The notes under the pieces were generated by a model. It ran no database searches, was not told where the DNA came from, and was given only the letters and a program-made list of their open reading frames with translations. Made by a program: the position numbers and the translations under genes. Shown here one piece after another: positions 25,474 through 32,795 of a stretch of 32,795 nt of DNA (the first letter of the stretch is position 1; each line of letters opens with the position of its first letter). This DNA comes from CAUTXO01 sp963542625 (lineage in GTDB: Bacteria > Campylobacterota > Campylobacteria > Campylobacterales > SZUA-545), in the NCBI GenBank assembly GCA_963542625.1, contig CAUTXO010000015.1, positions 1 through 32,795 of the forward strand, given 5' to 3'.

Positions 25474-25814
25474 TGACTAGATCTTGACGCTTGCTTAGAT
25501 CTAGCCATTCTCACTCAAGCTGCCGCCAAGTCAAGCCAGCGCTATGGACCACTCGCCGCGCAAAGATCTTGCCGCTTTTGCGCACTAGATCTTAGCGCCA
25601 GTTACCGCGCCAAGTGCAAGATCCATTACAAAACGGCGCCATCGTTGTGCCATAGATCTTAACCACTTGCGAAGATCTATCCACGTTAAGGATCTTGCCA
25701 TCAGTCACAGCCACGCGTTTGGATCTTGCCGGCGCGCGCGTCACACCATTGCCACTACCACCGTTGCGCGCGTCACAGCTACCACCAGTGCGTTCGCCAC
25801 CGCACGCGCAACGC

Positions 25815-27590
25815 CTAGTCTTTTTTATTCTTTGCGTGCCAAGTTTTTGACGCGGCTTGCGCTTGCCACATTTTGTAATACTTGCCGCGGGCTTTTAGCA
25901 GCTCATCGTGCTTGCCCTCTTCAATTAGCTTTGCGTCATCAAAAACTAGGATCTTATCCGCGCCGGTAATTGTTGAAAGGCGGTGTGCTATCACTAGGAT
26001 TGTCTTATCTTTCAAAAGCTCGTCAATCGCCCTTTGCACGGCGGCTTCGCTTTGTGTATCAAGCGCCGCGGTTGGCTCATCAAGCATAACAATCGGCGCG
26101 TTTTTTAGAATAGCCCGCGCTATGCTAATGCGCTGTTTTTCCCCGCCGCTTAGGTTGCCGCCGATGTCTCCAACCTGTGTTTCGTAGCCGCTAGGCAAGC
26201 GCATAATGAACTCATCGCAATGCGCCATTTTTGCCGCCGCGTGCACTTCGTCATCGCTAGCGCCTGAGCGCCCCATTCTGATGTTGTTTAGGATTGTGTC
26301 GTTAAACAAATACACGTCTTGGAAAACGACAGACAAATTTTGCATTAGCCGCCCAGGCTCCATAGCCCTAAGATCCGCGCCGCCGATTTTTACCGCCCCG
26401 CGCGCTGGATCTCCGTAACGCATAAGCATTTTGATTGCCGTTGTTTTGCCGCTACCGCTCGTGCCTACAATCGCCGTCATCGTTTTTGGCGCAAGGGTGA
26501 AGCTAACGCCTTGCAATGCCGGCTTGCTGCCCGCGTTATACGCAAACTCCACATTTTCAAAGCTTATGCCAAAGTCCTTTGGCTCTTGAAGTGGCGTGTT
26601 TGTTTGCAGCTCCTTTAGCTCTAGGATCTCCTTAGCGCGCCTAAAGGCTGTTTCTACTAGATTTAAAATGGACGAAACGCTAAGGAATAAAGACGCCGGC
26701 TCAATTAAACGTGAAAGCACAATAAGCACAGCAGCCACCACGGGCGCGCTTGTTTGGTTTTGCTCGGCAAGCCATACTCCAAGTATGCCCGCTAGCAGCA
26801 TCGTAACGACGGCTAGGGAGCCCATCAGCAAGCTAGGCACCACGCCAGCGACCATCGCTTCTAGCTGGACTTGGCGCACGTTTTGTATGCTCTCTTGCAA
26901 TTTTTGCGCGTTTTGCCCCACTTTGTTTATGGATCTAAGCACGCCTATGCCTTGAATGTATTCTATTACGTCGCTCTCAAGCCTTGCGTTGGCGCTTACA
27001 AATTCCGTTTTTTCTTTAATTGCTAGCCGCCTTTTTAGCTTGTATAATGGAATGGCTAGCGGCAGCGCAAAGGCCGTTAAAAGCCCTATTTGCCAGCTAG
27101 CAAGCAGCGTGGCGGCAATTACTATGGCGCTAATTACTAAAAGCTCTAAAAACATAGCCGGGATCATTCCCATAAACATAACCGCTTCATCAACGTTGCT
27201 TGCAAAAACGGCGTTTAGGTCGCCCGTTTTGTAGCCTTGCAGGGTTTGCAGTGGGATCTTCATTAGCTTTTTGCCAAGATTAACTCTTAGGTCGTATCCA
27301 GCTAGCAAGAATGTTGCGTTTTTGCTGTGATCGTAATCTGTGCCCATAAATTTTGCGATGGCAAAGATAACCACAAGCGCGCTCATAGCGCCAGCCGTGC
27401 TCCAAATTAGACCCAGATCTTGCTCGTAAAGCCCCTTTAAAAGCGGGTAAAAGCTCACGTATAAAAGCCCTTGCGTGGTTACAGCCACAACGTTTGCGTA
27501 AAAGCTTTTGTTGTAAGCGGCCTTGTGCTTGCCTATCATCTGCAAAAACGTTTTGCGCACTTGGTTAAAAGATAAATATTTAGTTTGCAT
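25815..27590 (-). CDS. YbtQ/IrtB-type ABC transporter (siderophore uptake), fused TM and ATPase
   Basis: This 591-aa protein has a six-helix exporter-fold domain followed by an ATPase with GTSGSGKTT (Walker A), LSGGEKQRI, VMLDEPTAALD and AHRLST, all intact. The C-terminal MWQAQAASKTWHAK resembles the end of YbtQ-like importers. In Yersinia YbtP/YbtQ and mycobacterial IrtA/IrtB this exporter-like fold takes up Fe-siderophore from the periplasm. It starts at 27590 with GAGGAG upstream and overlaps the end of its partner by 11 bases, so heterodimer subunits are co-translated. Fe-siderophore is inferred from family and neighbours. Confidence 0.83.
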   Translation of the reverse strand: MQTKYLSFNQVRKTFLQMIGKHKAAYNKSFYANVVAVTTQGLLYVSFYPLLKGLYEQDLGLIWSTAGAMSALVVIFAIAKFMGTDYDHSKNATFLLAGYDLRVNLGKKLMKIPLQTLQGYKTGDLNAVFASNVDEAVMFMGMIPAMFLELLVISAIVIAATLLASWQIGLLTAFALPLAIPLYKLKRRLAIKEKTEFVSANARLESDVIEYIQGIGVLRSINKVGQNAQKLQESIQNVRQVQLEAMVAGVVPSLLMGSLAVVTMLLAGILGVWLAEQNQTSAPVVAAVLIVLSRLIEPASLFLSVSSILNLVETAFRRAKEILELKELQTNTPLQEPKDFGISFENVEFAYNAGSKPALQGVSFTLAPKTMTAIVGTSGSGKTTAIKMLMRYGDPARGAVKIGGADLRAMEPGRLMQNLSVVFQDVYLFNDTILNNIRMGRSGASDDEVHAAAKMAHCDEFIMRLPSGYETQVGDIGGNLSGGEKQRISIARAILKNAPIVMLDEPTAALDTQSEAAVQRAIDELLKDKTILVIAHRLSTITGADKILVFDDAKLIEEGKHDELLKARGKYYKMWQAQAASKTWHAKNKKD

Positions 27591-29328
27591 TTTTGCTCCT
27601 CATATCCCAATCTTGCGTGCTTTGGTAGCTATCCCAGAGTTTTTTGTATTCGCCGTCTTTGATGAGCTCATCGTGCTTGCCGCGCTGAACGATTTTGCCC
27701 GCGTCAAAAACCAAAATTTCGTCCGCTTCTTTTATCGTGGATAGGCGGTGCGCGATGATTATCGTTGTTTTGCCTATGATTAAATTTGAGATTGCCTTGA
27801 TTATTTCTTCTTCGTTTTCTGGGTCAGCAAAGGCGGTGGCTTCATCTAGCACAATGATTGGCGTATCGCGCAAAATCGTCCTAGCGATTGTAATGCGCTG
27901 TTTTTGCCCGCCGCTTAGGTTAGCGCCGCGCTCGCCGGCGATTGTGTCATAACCAGATGGTAGGCTTTCTATAAAATCGTGTATCTGTGCGGCGCGGGCG
28001 GCTTTTATGACGTCATCTTTGGTAGCGCCCGGCTTTGATTTTGCGATGTTTTCATAAATGCTTTCATTAAACAAAAACGTATCTTGGAATACAAAGGAAA
28101 CGTGCTCCATTAAAGTCTTTGGAACTGTGTCTTTTACATCAACGCCGCCTACTAAGATCTCTCCGCTTTGCGCATCCCAAAAGCGCGGAATGAGTGAGGC
28201 CACGGTGCTTTTGCCCGCCCCGCTTTTGCCTACAAGCGCTGTTACGCTCCCGCTTGCAACCTTAAAACTCACGCCATCTAGCGCCAGGGTTTTTCTTGTG
28301 CTATACGCAAAGCTTACGTTTTTAAACTCAACGCTTGCGTCTTGCGGGGTTTTTGGATTTTCTACCACGGGCAAGGGCTTAATATCTAGCACGCCCAAGA
28401 TCCCCTTAGCGGCGATTTGCGATTTTTTGATGAAATTATCTAGCAGCATAAAGGGCATCATTGCGTCTATTAGCCCCGTTGCGGTAATGAGCGCGCCGGC
28501 AAAATCGCCTAGATCTAGGCTGCCATTAAGGTAAAAATACGCTCCGCTTAGCCCCACGACGGCAAAGGTTGGCACCGGGCTAAAAAGCACGTGGCCTATG
28601 CGCGATGGCAAGGAAGCAACGGCTAGCCACGCCTTTAGGCTTTGCGTGTATGAATTTAGCGCCGCGTCGTAGCGCTTAAAGGAGCTTTTGCCGTCGCTAA
28701 AAGTGCGCACAACGGGCATAGCTTGCACGAATTCTATGATGGATGAGTTGATCCTTGCTTGATTTTGATCGTATTCTTCGCGGTATTTATCGCCATCTTT
28801 AAATGCAAGGCTTAGCACTACACCTAGCACCAGCACGCACGCAAGGCTAATTAATAGCAAGCGGTAGTCAAAATACCCAAGCGCCACTGCTGAGCCAAGC
28901 GGCGCGACGATTAACCGCCCGATTGTAGGCGTAGTATCAGCAACAAAGGAGTGCAAGTTTTTCACATCGTCAAGCATTACCTTTTTTAGCTTGCCCGTGC
29001 CGTTTGTTAGGATCTCTCCAAATGGAATGAGCGCCAAATGCGCCGATAGCTTTGTGCGTAAGATCTGCTCTAGCTCAAACGCCGCCTTGTGAGACACGCC
29101 AAAGCCCGTCATTCGCAAAAAAAATTCGCCAAAAATCAGCGCGCCGGCGGTAAAAAGCGCCCAGTAATGCGCCCGCCCCGCCGCTAGCTCTGAAATCACA
29201 AAGGCAAAGGCAAAGCTAGATAGCACATAAGACAGCGCCCCAGCCGCGCCTAGAAAAACGCCTAGTTTAATTTGCCCCATCACGGGCTCCATTATCTTAG
29301 TTGAGATCTTTTCTTTTTTGTTTTGCAT
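27580..29328 (-). CDS. YbtP/IrtA-type ABC transporter (siderophore uptake), fused TM and ATPase
   Basis: A 582-aa partner of the downstream ABC gene. The TM domain has about six helices; the ATPase has GKSGAGKST, LSGGQKQRI and the distinctive VLDEATAFADPENE, a wording I associate with the YbtP side of these heterodimers. The H-loop AHRLST is present. AAAGGATAAGA precedes the ATG. It lies 39 bases after the TonB receptor gene, and a strong hairpin sits between them. No siderophore-interacting reductase domain is fused at the N-terminus, unlike IrtA. Confidence 0.83.
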   Translation of the reverse strand: MQNKKEKISTKIMEPVMGQIKLGVFLGAAGALSYVLSSFAFAFVISELAAGRAHYWALFTAGALIFGEFFLRMTGFGVSHKAAFELEQILRTKLSAHLALIPFGEILTNGTGKLKKVMLDDVKNLHSFVADTTPTIGRLIVAPLGSAVALGYFDYRLLLISLACVLVLGVVLSLAFKDGDKYREEYDQNQARINSSIIEFVQAMPVVRTFSDGKSSFKRYDAALNSYTQSLKAWLAVASLPSRIGHVLFSPVPTFAVVGLSGAYFYLNGSLDLGDFAGALITATGLIDAMMPFMLLDNFIKKSQIAAKGILGVLDIKPLPVVENPKTPQDASVEFKNVSFAYSTRKTLALDGVSFKVASGSVTALVGKSGAGKSTVASLIPRFWDAQSGEILVGGVDVKDTVPKTLMEHVSFVFQDTFLFNESIYENIAKSKPGATKDDVIKAARAAQIHDFIESLPSGYDTIAGERGANLSGGQKQRITIARTILRDTPIIVLDEATAFADPENEEEIIKAISNLIIGKTTIIIAHRLSTIKEADEILVFDAGKIVQRGKHDELIKDGEYKKLWDSYQSTQDWDMRSKNAN

Positions 29329-29345
29329 TCTTATCCTTTCCTTGC

Positions 29346-29369
29346 AAAAAGCCGGCGCTCTTGCCGGCT
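29346..29369 (-). terminator. Intrinsic terminator/attenuator between receptor and ABC genes
   Basis: On the minus strand AGCCGGC and GCCGGCT form a perfect seven-pair GC-rich stem with a six-base loop, followed directly by TTTTT. The stem begins inside the receptor stop codon. It should end many transcripts after the receptor and let only some read into the ABC pair, giving receptor excess over transporter. Unlike other hairpins in the window, it has no GATC motif. Confidence 0.75.
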
Positions 29370-31488
29370 AGAAGTTGTATTTTGCGCCAAACCCTAAGAT
29401 CCTGCCTTCATTAAAAGATACCAGCAAGCCGTCTGTTCTATCCATTACGTTTGTGATGTAGTCCTTGTCCGTAATGTTTTTGCCGTATGCGTAAAGGTCA
29501 AACTCGCCGTTTGTGTAGCCAAACCGCAAATCAGCCGTTGCGTAGGCGCCTTGAGTGTATTGGTTTTTTTCATCAAAGTATGTTTTGCCAACGGCGTTAA
29601 GATCTAACCCCGCGTAAAACCCAAGCGCGCTTGTGTAAGAGGCCCCAGCTGAGATCTTATAAGCTGGCGTGCGCTCAATCTTATTGCCTTTGTTGTTGGA
29701 TCCGTCCCTGTTTAGGTGGTTGCTTTTATACTTGGCGTCTGTAAAATTTGCGGATAATTTTAGATCTAGCTCGCTTGTGGCTTTAAAAAGTGCTTCAGCT
29801 TCAAGCCCTTTTGAAACGCTTTTGTCCGCGTTGCCGGTTGAGTAGTTGTTTGGATTTGCCGGATCCACAAAGTAAATGTGCGTATTTTTTATATCCATAT
29901 AAAACACCGCCGCACTAAAACGCGCCTTGTCAAACGCGCCCTTTAGCCCAAGCTCGTAATTGTCCGTCGTTTGCGGTTTGAAAGTGTTTTTTGTTTTGTC
30001 GTTATTTTGTGCGTAAAAGTTAAAGCCGCCCGCCATATAGCCCTTTGAATACATTGCGTAGGTGTTAATCTCATTGTTTATGGCGTAGGTTAGCCCAAGC
30101 TTTGGCAAGAACACATCCCAAGATTTATCCGCCTTAAACACGTTAAACGGCGCGCTAGCAGAAGCACCAAGCGGATACATAAACGCCCGCACGTTGATGT
30201 CTTTTTTAATGTGTTGAAAGCGCCCAGCAAGGGTTAGATCTAGCCCGCTTGCAATTTCTGCCGTGCCTTGCGCAAAAACAGAAGCAGTTTTTGCGTTTGC
30301 CTTAGCCGGCGCGTTGAATTCCATTGCGGTTGGCATACTTGGCGGATTTGCCGGGAATTGTTGCCCCATTTTTTTAATATCTGTTTTTTCTTCTTCTAGG
30401 TAGATCCCGCCTATCCACTTAAGAGAGCTAGATCTTGTGCTAGTGGCTCTAAATTCTTGCGCTAGGGTTTTAACTTCTACATCGCCAAACATCATAAGTC
30501 CAGCGTAGTAGGCAAAGTCTTTCGTGTTACCAAAATCCATATCGTAGTCGCCTTTGGTGCCGGCTTTTTTATACGATGTGCTCGATGTGAAATTGACCGC
30601 GCTTGTTTCGTGGCGTATGTCTAAGCCCGCCGTTTGTGAAAAATGCCTTTCATTTGAGAGCAAATCAAGATTTGTGTGCTTGATGTCGTTTCTTTTTAGC
30701 GCTTTGAAATCGGCGTGTTTGATGAGCTTGTTGTTTGTAAAGTCGTTTTTCTTTAGCGCGCTGTTTGCAAAGATCTTAACGCTAAGCCCATCTAGCGGCT
30801 TTGCCTTTAGGCTAGCGCCAAAGCTGCGCGCGTTTTTAGCGTTTGCCTTTTTGCCCGTTAGGTCGTTTGTTATCCAGCCGTCGTCTTTAGAATAAAGCCC
30901 GTTTATGCTTAGGAAGAGTTTGTCTTGAATTAACGCGCCGCCGGCTTCTAGGCTTGCTTGCATAAAATTATACGTGGCGTATTCAAGCCCGGCTGTGCCG
31001 CTCCAAGTGTTTGTGGGCTCTTTTGTGATGACGTTTATCACCCCGCCGATGCTATCCTTGCCGTAGATGGCGCTGCTTGGGCCGCGTAAGATCTCTATGC
31101 GCTCAACGTTTGTAAGTGGCATAAAATATCCGTAGCGGTTGCTTTGCCCGCCCCCCCCCCCACCGTTTATATACACAGCAACAGGGTTATTTGAGCTAAA
31201 CATTGATTGATTTAGCCCGCGCACGCTGATTGTTTCGTGAATGCCGTCTGTGATGGAAAAGCCCGGCACGCCCTTTAGCGCGCTGCTTAGATCTTTGATG
31301 TTTTTGCGCTCGATTTCGTCGTAGCCTACGACGCTAATACTTTGCGGAATGTCCTTTGGATCTTCTTGTATTTTGTTTGCTTCTACCGTTACGGTTGAAA
31401 GCTTTGCCGCGTCTTGCGCTTGGCTAGCACTAAGCGCGCAAGAAAGCGCAAACGATAGAGCCGCCGTTTTGAATAAGATGTTTTGCAT
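29368..31488 (-). CDS. FyuA-like TonB-dependent siderophore receptor with a poly-G tract
   Basis: This 706-aa outer-membrane receptor has a signal peptide (1 to about 24), a likely TonB box (STVTVEA, 31-37) and a plug with IPQSISVV, GVPGFSI and RIEILRGPSSAIYGKDSIGG. A 22-strand-type barrel follows, ending in Phe. The C-terminal half (GYMAGGFNFY, TDNYELGLK, GAYATADLRFGY) resembles the yersiniabactin receptor group. ATG at 31488 is preferred because the signal peptide starts there and AAAGG is upstream; a frame to 31554 adds 22 unlikely residues. Codons 110-113 contain eleven consecutive G on the coding strand, encoding part of a Gly6 run; the present length keeps the frame open. Confidence 0.88.
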   Translation of the reverse strand: MQNILFKTAALSFALSCALSASQAQDAAKLSTVTVEANKIQEDPKDIPQSISVVGYDEIERKNIKDLSSALKGVPGFSITDGIHETISVRGLNQSMFSSNNPVAVYINGGGGGGQSNRYGYFMPLTNVERIEILRGPSSAIYGKDSIGGVINVITKEPTNTWSGTAGLEYATYNFMQASLEAGGALIQDKLFLSINGLYSKDDGWITNDLTGKKANAKNARSFGASLKAKPLDGLSVKIFANSALKKNDFTNNKLIKHADFKALKRNDIKHTNLDLLSNERHFSQTAGLDIRHETSAVNFTSSTSYKKAGTKGDYDMDFGNTKDFAYYAGLMMFGDVEVKTLAQEFRATSTRSSSLKWIGGIYLEEEKTDIKKMGQQFPANPPSMPTAMEFNAPAKANAKTASVFAQGTAEIASGLDLTLAGRFQHIKKDINVRAFMYPLGASASAPFNVFKADKSWDVFLPKLGLTYAINNEINTYAMYSKGYMAGGFNFYAQNNDKTKNTFKPQTTDNYELGLKGAFDKARFSAAVFYMDIKNTHIYFVDPANPNNYSTGNADKSVSKGLEAEALFKATSELDLKLSANFTDAKYKSNHLNRDGSNNKGNKIERTPAYKISAGASYTSALGFYAGLDLNAVGKTYFDEKNQYTQGAYATADLRFGYTNGEFDLYAYGKNITDKDYITNVMDRTDGLLVSFNEGRILGFGAKYNF
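31151..31161 (-). repeat. Homopolymeric G11 tract (C11 on plus strand), phase-variation site
   Basis: Eleven uninterrupted C on the plus strand, i.e. G11 in the receptor gene. Tracts of G8 or longer in Campylobacter slip during replication and switch genes on and off. Loss or gain of one base would truncate the receptor soon after residue 113. With G11 the gene is ON. No other homopolymer of this length was seen in the window. Confidence 0.85.
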
Positions 31489-31595
31489 ATCTTTACCTTT
31501 AGAATTTTTAAACCGGATTTTAATAAAATAAAAACGGTTATTAACAAACGGCATTTTTGCTAACGGGATTATTTTTGCCCCAAAAAGGATCTTTT
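31489..31595. promoter_or_regulatory. Divergent control region of receptor and AraC-type regulator
   Basis: This 107-base AT-rich gap contains AACCG (31511-31515) inverted to CGGTT (31535-31539), and three direct AACGG (31534, 31547, 31562) spaced 13 and 15 bases apart, each followed by T/A-rich sequence. These are candidate operators for the AraC-type protein. TAATAA and TTATTA flank the region loosely as in Fur sites, but no clear Fur box is seen. AAAAAGGATCT at 31582-31592 is the regulator's ribosome site. Confidence 0.45.
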
Positions 31596-32528
31596 GTGAG
31601 TTTTACGAATATTTTTGACTTTGCGATGACAATGTGGCAGCGCGTTTTGCCAAGCAGCGCCAAAGCTCGCGGGGAGCTAAGCCTAGAAACCGCGCAGGCT
31701 TCAATGCAAACGCAATACTTTAACACAGGCGGCGGCATTAGTTATTACGAGAGCCGCTTTGTTGCAAAAGAAGACGTAAAAATAGATTTTTCAAGCCCGG
31801 AGCGCTTTTCTTTTTTGTTTTTTAACACAGGCGCGCCGGCTATTATGAAAGACGCCGCGTCGGGGCTAGAGCAAACGGCAAGCACAGGCGCGATGATAAG
31901 CGGCACAATGCAAAAGGACTTTCGCGGCACCAAGATCTACAAAAAGGGCAAGCTTTATTCCGTGCAGTGCTTTTCATTTAGCCAAGACCTAGCGCGCGAG
32001 CTTTTTAAAACAAACGCGGTGGCGCCGGAATTCACGCTTGGCAAGCCGAGCTTTAGCCAGCAGCTTAGCCTTGATGATTTGCACGGCGCTAGTAATTTTA
32101 AAGGCGCGTTGCAAGATATTTTTATGGAAGCAAAAATTTTAGAAGTTGTTTATAAAAGCTTTGCCAGCGAGCAAGCCAGCGCGCCGCTTAGCAAAAAAGA
32201 CGCGCAAAGTTTACAAAAAGCGCGCGAGATTTTGCTTGCAAATTTGCAAGATCCGCCTTCAATACGCGAGCTTTCAAAGCTTGTTGGGCTCAATGATTTT
32301 AAGCTAAAGCGGGGTTTTAAAGAGCTTTTTAAAAAGACCATTCACCGCACCTTGCAAGAGGCGCGAATGGACCTAGCGCGCGAGCTTTTAAGCAAGAACG
32401 ACATAAACGTAAGTCAAGCAGCGGATCTTGTTGGCTACAGGAGTTTGGGGCATTTTAGCAAGACGTTTAAGGACTATTACGATTGTCTTCCGACGGATTT
32501 TTTGAAAAATAAAAAGATTTATGTTTAG
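31596..32528 (+). CDS. AraC-family regulator of the PchR/YbtA type
   Basis: This 310-aa protein has an N-terminal ligand-sensing half and a C-terminal double helix-turn-helix. The first is around SIRELSKLVGLNDFKLKRGF, the second around NVSQAADLVGYRSLGHFSKTF. This layout, divergent from a TonB receptor, matches PchR/YbtA, activators that respond to the Fe-siderophore complex. I choose GTG at 31596 because AAAAAGGA lies seven bases upstream and the Met would then be close to the family N-terminus. The frame starting at TTG 31557 lacks a ribosome site. It probably activates the receptor and ABC genes when siderophore is available. Confidence 0.83.
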   Translation: MSFTNIFDFAMTMWQRVLPSSAKARGELSLETAQASMQTQYFNTGGGISYYESRFVAKEDVKIDFSSPERFSFLFFNTGAPAIMKDAASGLEQTASTGAMISGTMQKDFRGTKIYKKGKLYSVQCFSFSQDLARELFKTNAVAPEFTLGKPSFSQQLSLDDLHGASNFKGALQDIFMEAKILEVVYKSFASEQASAPLSKKDAQSLQKAREILLANLQDPPSIRELSKLVGLNDFKLKRGFKELFKKTIHRTLQEARMDLARELLSKNDINVSQAADLVGYRSLGHFSKTFKDYYDCLPTDFLKNKKIYV

Positions 32529-32795
32529 GCTTGGATTTGTGCGCTGGCTGTGCTTGCACGGGGCGCGCCCGCGCCTGCCACCGCGCTAGATCTTTGCGCC
32601 CCCGCGCTTCAGCCGCTGGATCTATGGTGCAAGGTCTTGACAGATCTTACCCGCCAGATCTACAGTAGATCCTTGCACTCAATCCTTACGCCACCACGCT
32701 TTGGCAAGCGCTTGGATCTTAAGGTTTAGATCTAAGGTAGCGCGTTCGCGTTCAGCGTTTAAATCAAGGCGCCTATTAGATCTTATGTTTTTTCT
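32529..32795. repeat. RGATCY-rich non-coding tail at the window end
   Basis: No gene is seen in these 267 bases. There are five AGATCT, two GGATCT and one AGATCC, a density close to that of the 24506-25814 array. Short inverted arrangements such as TTAGATCTAA occur at about 32725-32736. The region continues past the window. Confidence 0.7.

Larger units (their letters stand above)
24506..25814. repeat. 1.3-kb non-coding array of AGATCTT-centred repeats
   Basis: No credible gene lies in this convergent gap. It holds about 22 AGATCT and at least six GGATCT, roughly one RGATCY every 45 bases. The flanks are often shared: AAGATCTTGCGC, TAGATCTTGGCG and GAGATCTTTAG. Most read in the same orientation (AGATCTTG). 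Irregular spacing of 15-120 bases and flanks made of larger direct repeats show growth by duplication. Candidate terminators for both flanking genes must lie inside it, but none stands out. The open frame at 25667-25969 is composed of this repeat plus the antisense end of the ABC gene. Confidence 0.85.

Noticed and set aside
24506..25814. CRISPR array or tRNA cluster in the repeat region
   Set aside because: Motifs are 6-12 bases with irregular spacing and related flanks, not 23-50-base repeats with unique spacers. I see no tRNA-like cloverleaf or CCA end.
24506..25814. Replication origin (GATC-rich as in E. coli oriC)
   Set aside because: GATC enrichment is window-wide and always in RGATCY. 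I see no cluster of DnaA boxes (TTATNCACA) and no dnaA/dnaN neighbours.
24506..25814. Insertion sequence or transposon remnant
   Set aside because: No transposase fragments, terminal inverted repeats or target duplications were seen. The repeat is explained by motif-centred duplication.
25667..25969. A 100-aa plus-strand reading frame
   Set aside because: It runs from repeat DNA into the antisense of the ABC gene, lacks a ribosome site and has biased composition (Ala/Arg/Thr/His). It is a chance frame.
25815..29328. Multidrug or lipid A (MsbA-like) exporter pair
   Set aside because: The fold is the same, but the YbtQ-like C-terminus, the LDEATAFADPENE wording in the partner, and the adjacent TonB receptor and AraC regulator favour siderophore import.

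Overview
The window looks like chromosome from a Campylobacterota (Campylobacterales), most likely a Campylobacter-type organism of relatively high GC (roughly 45-50% by eye). Three things point there. The complex I operon has two small non-canonical proteins where NuoE and NuoF would normally be. A PflA-like flagellar motor protein sits directly after nuoN. A futalosine-pathway MqnA and a long poly-G tract inside a surface-protein gene are also present. The species cannot be fixed from the window.

Layout. (1) 1-10563: distal part of a complex I (nuo) operon, from the end of a NuoE-position protein through a NuoF-position protein and nuoG-H-I-J-K-L-M-N, with genes overlapping or a few bases apart, followed by pflA (10582-13032). 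(2) 13136-16242: a polar amino-acid ABC importer (ATPase, binding protein, permease) coupled to a LysE-type exporter. (3) 16239-18555, minus strand: mqnA, tgt and a degenerate spermidine-synthase-like gene, chained by ATGA overlaps. (4) 18623-19645: purM. (5) 19802-24505, accessory: an MFS transporter, a 4-TM DMT-type protein, two tandem paralogous lipoproteins predicted to be seven-bladed beta-propellers, and a small outer-membrane barrel. (6) 24506-25814: 1.3 kb of non-coding repeat DNA. (7) 25815-32528: an apparent xenosiderophore uptake locus with a YbtP/YbtQ (IrtA/IrtB)-type ABC pair, a FyuA-like TonB receptor carrying an in-frame G11 tract, and a divergent PchR/YbtA-type AraC regulator. 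(8) 32529-32795: more repeat-rich non-coding DNA.

The most unusual property of the window is the palindrome AGATCT (more broadly RGATCY). My hand count gives about 100 AGATCT, against about 9 expected by composition. It occurs in almost every gene and is extremely dense in gene-end and convergent intergenic regions. There it forms inverted pairs that can fold as terminator-like hairpins (13032-13070, 19701-19728, 23806-23847) and a 1.3-kb array with 136-bp direct repeats. It has also entered reading frames as low-complexity peptide in NuoG, NuoJ and the lipoprotein linkers. It behaves like a highly iterated palindrome or DNA-uptake/methylation mark. By analogy with the methylated RAATTY mark of C. 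jejuni and the DUS pairs of Neisseria, it could be a self-DNA mark for natural transformation; that role is inference.

Functionally, the window combines respiratory energy conservation, flagellar torque, amino-acid and iron acquisition, and housekeeping biosynthesis (menaquinone, queuosine, purine). No siderophore biosynthesis genes are present, so the iron locus probably scavenges foreign siderophores. Its receptor is probably phase-variable.
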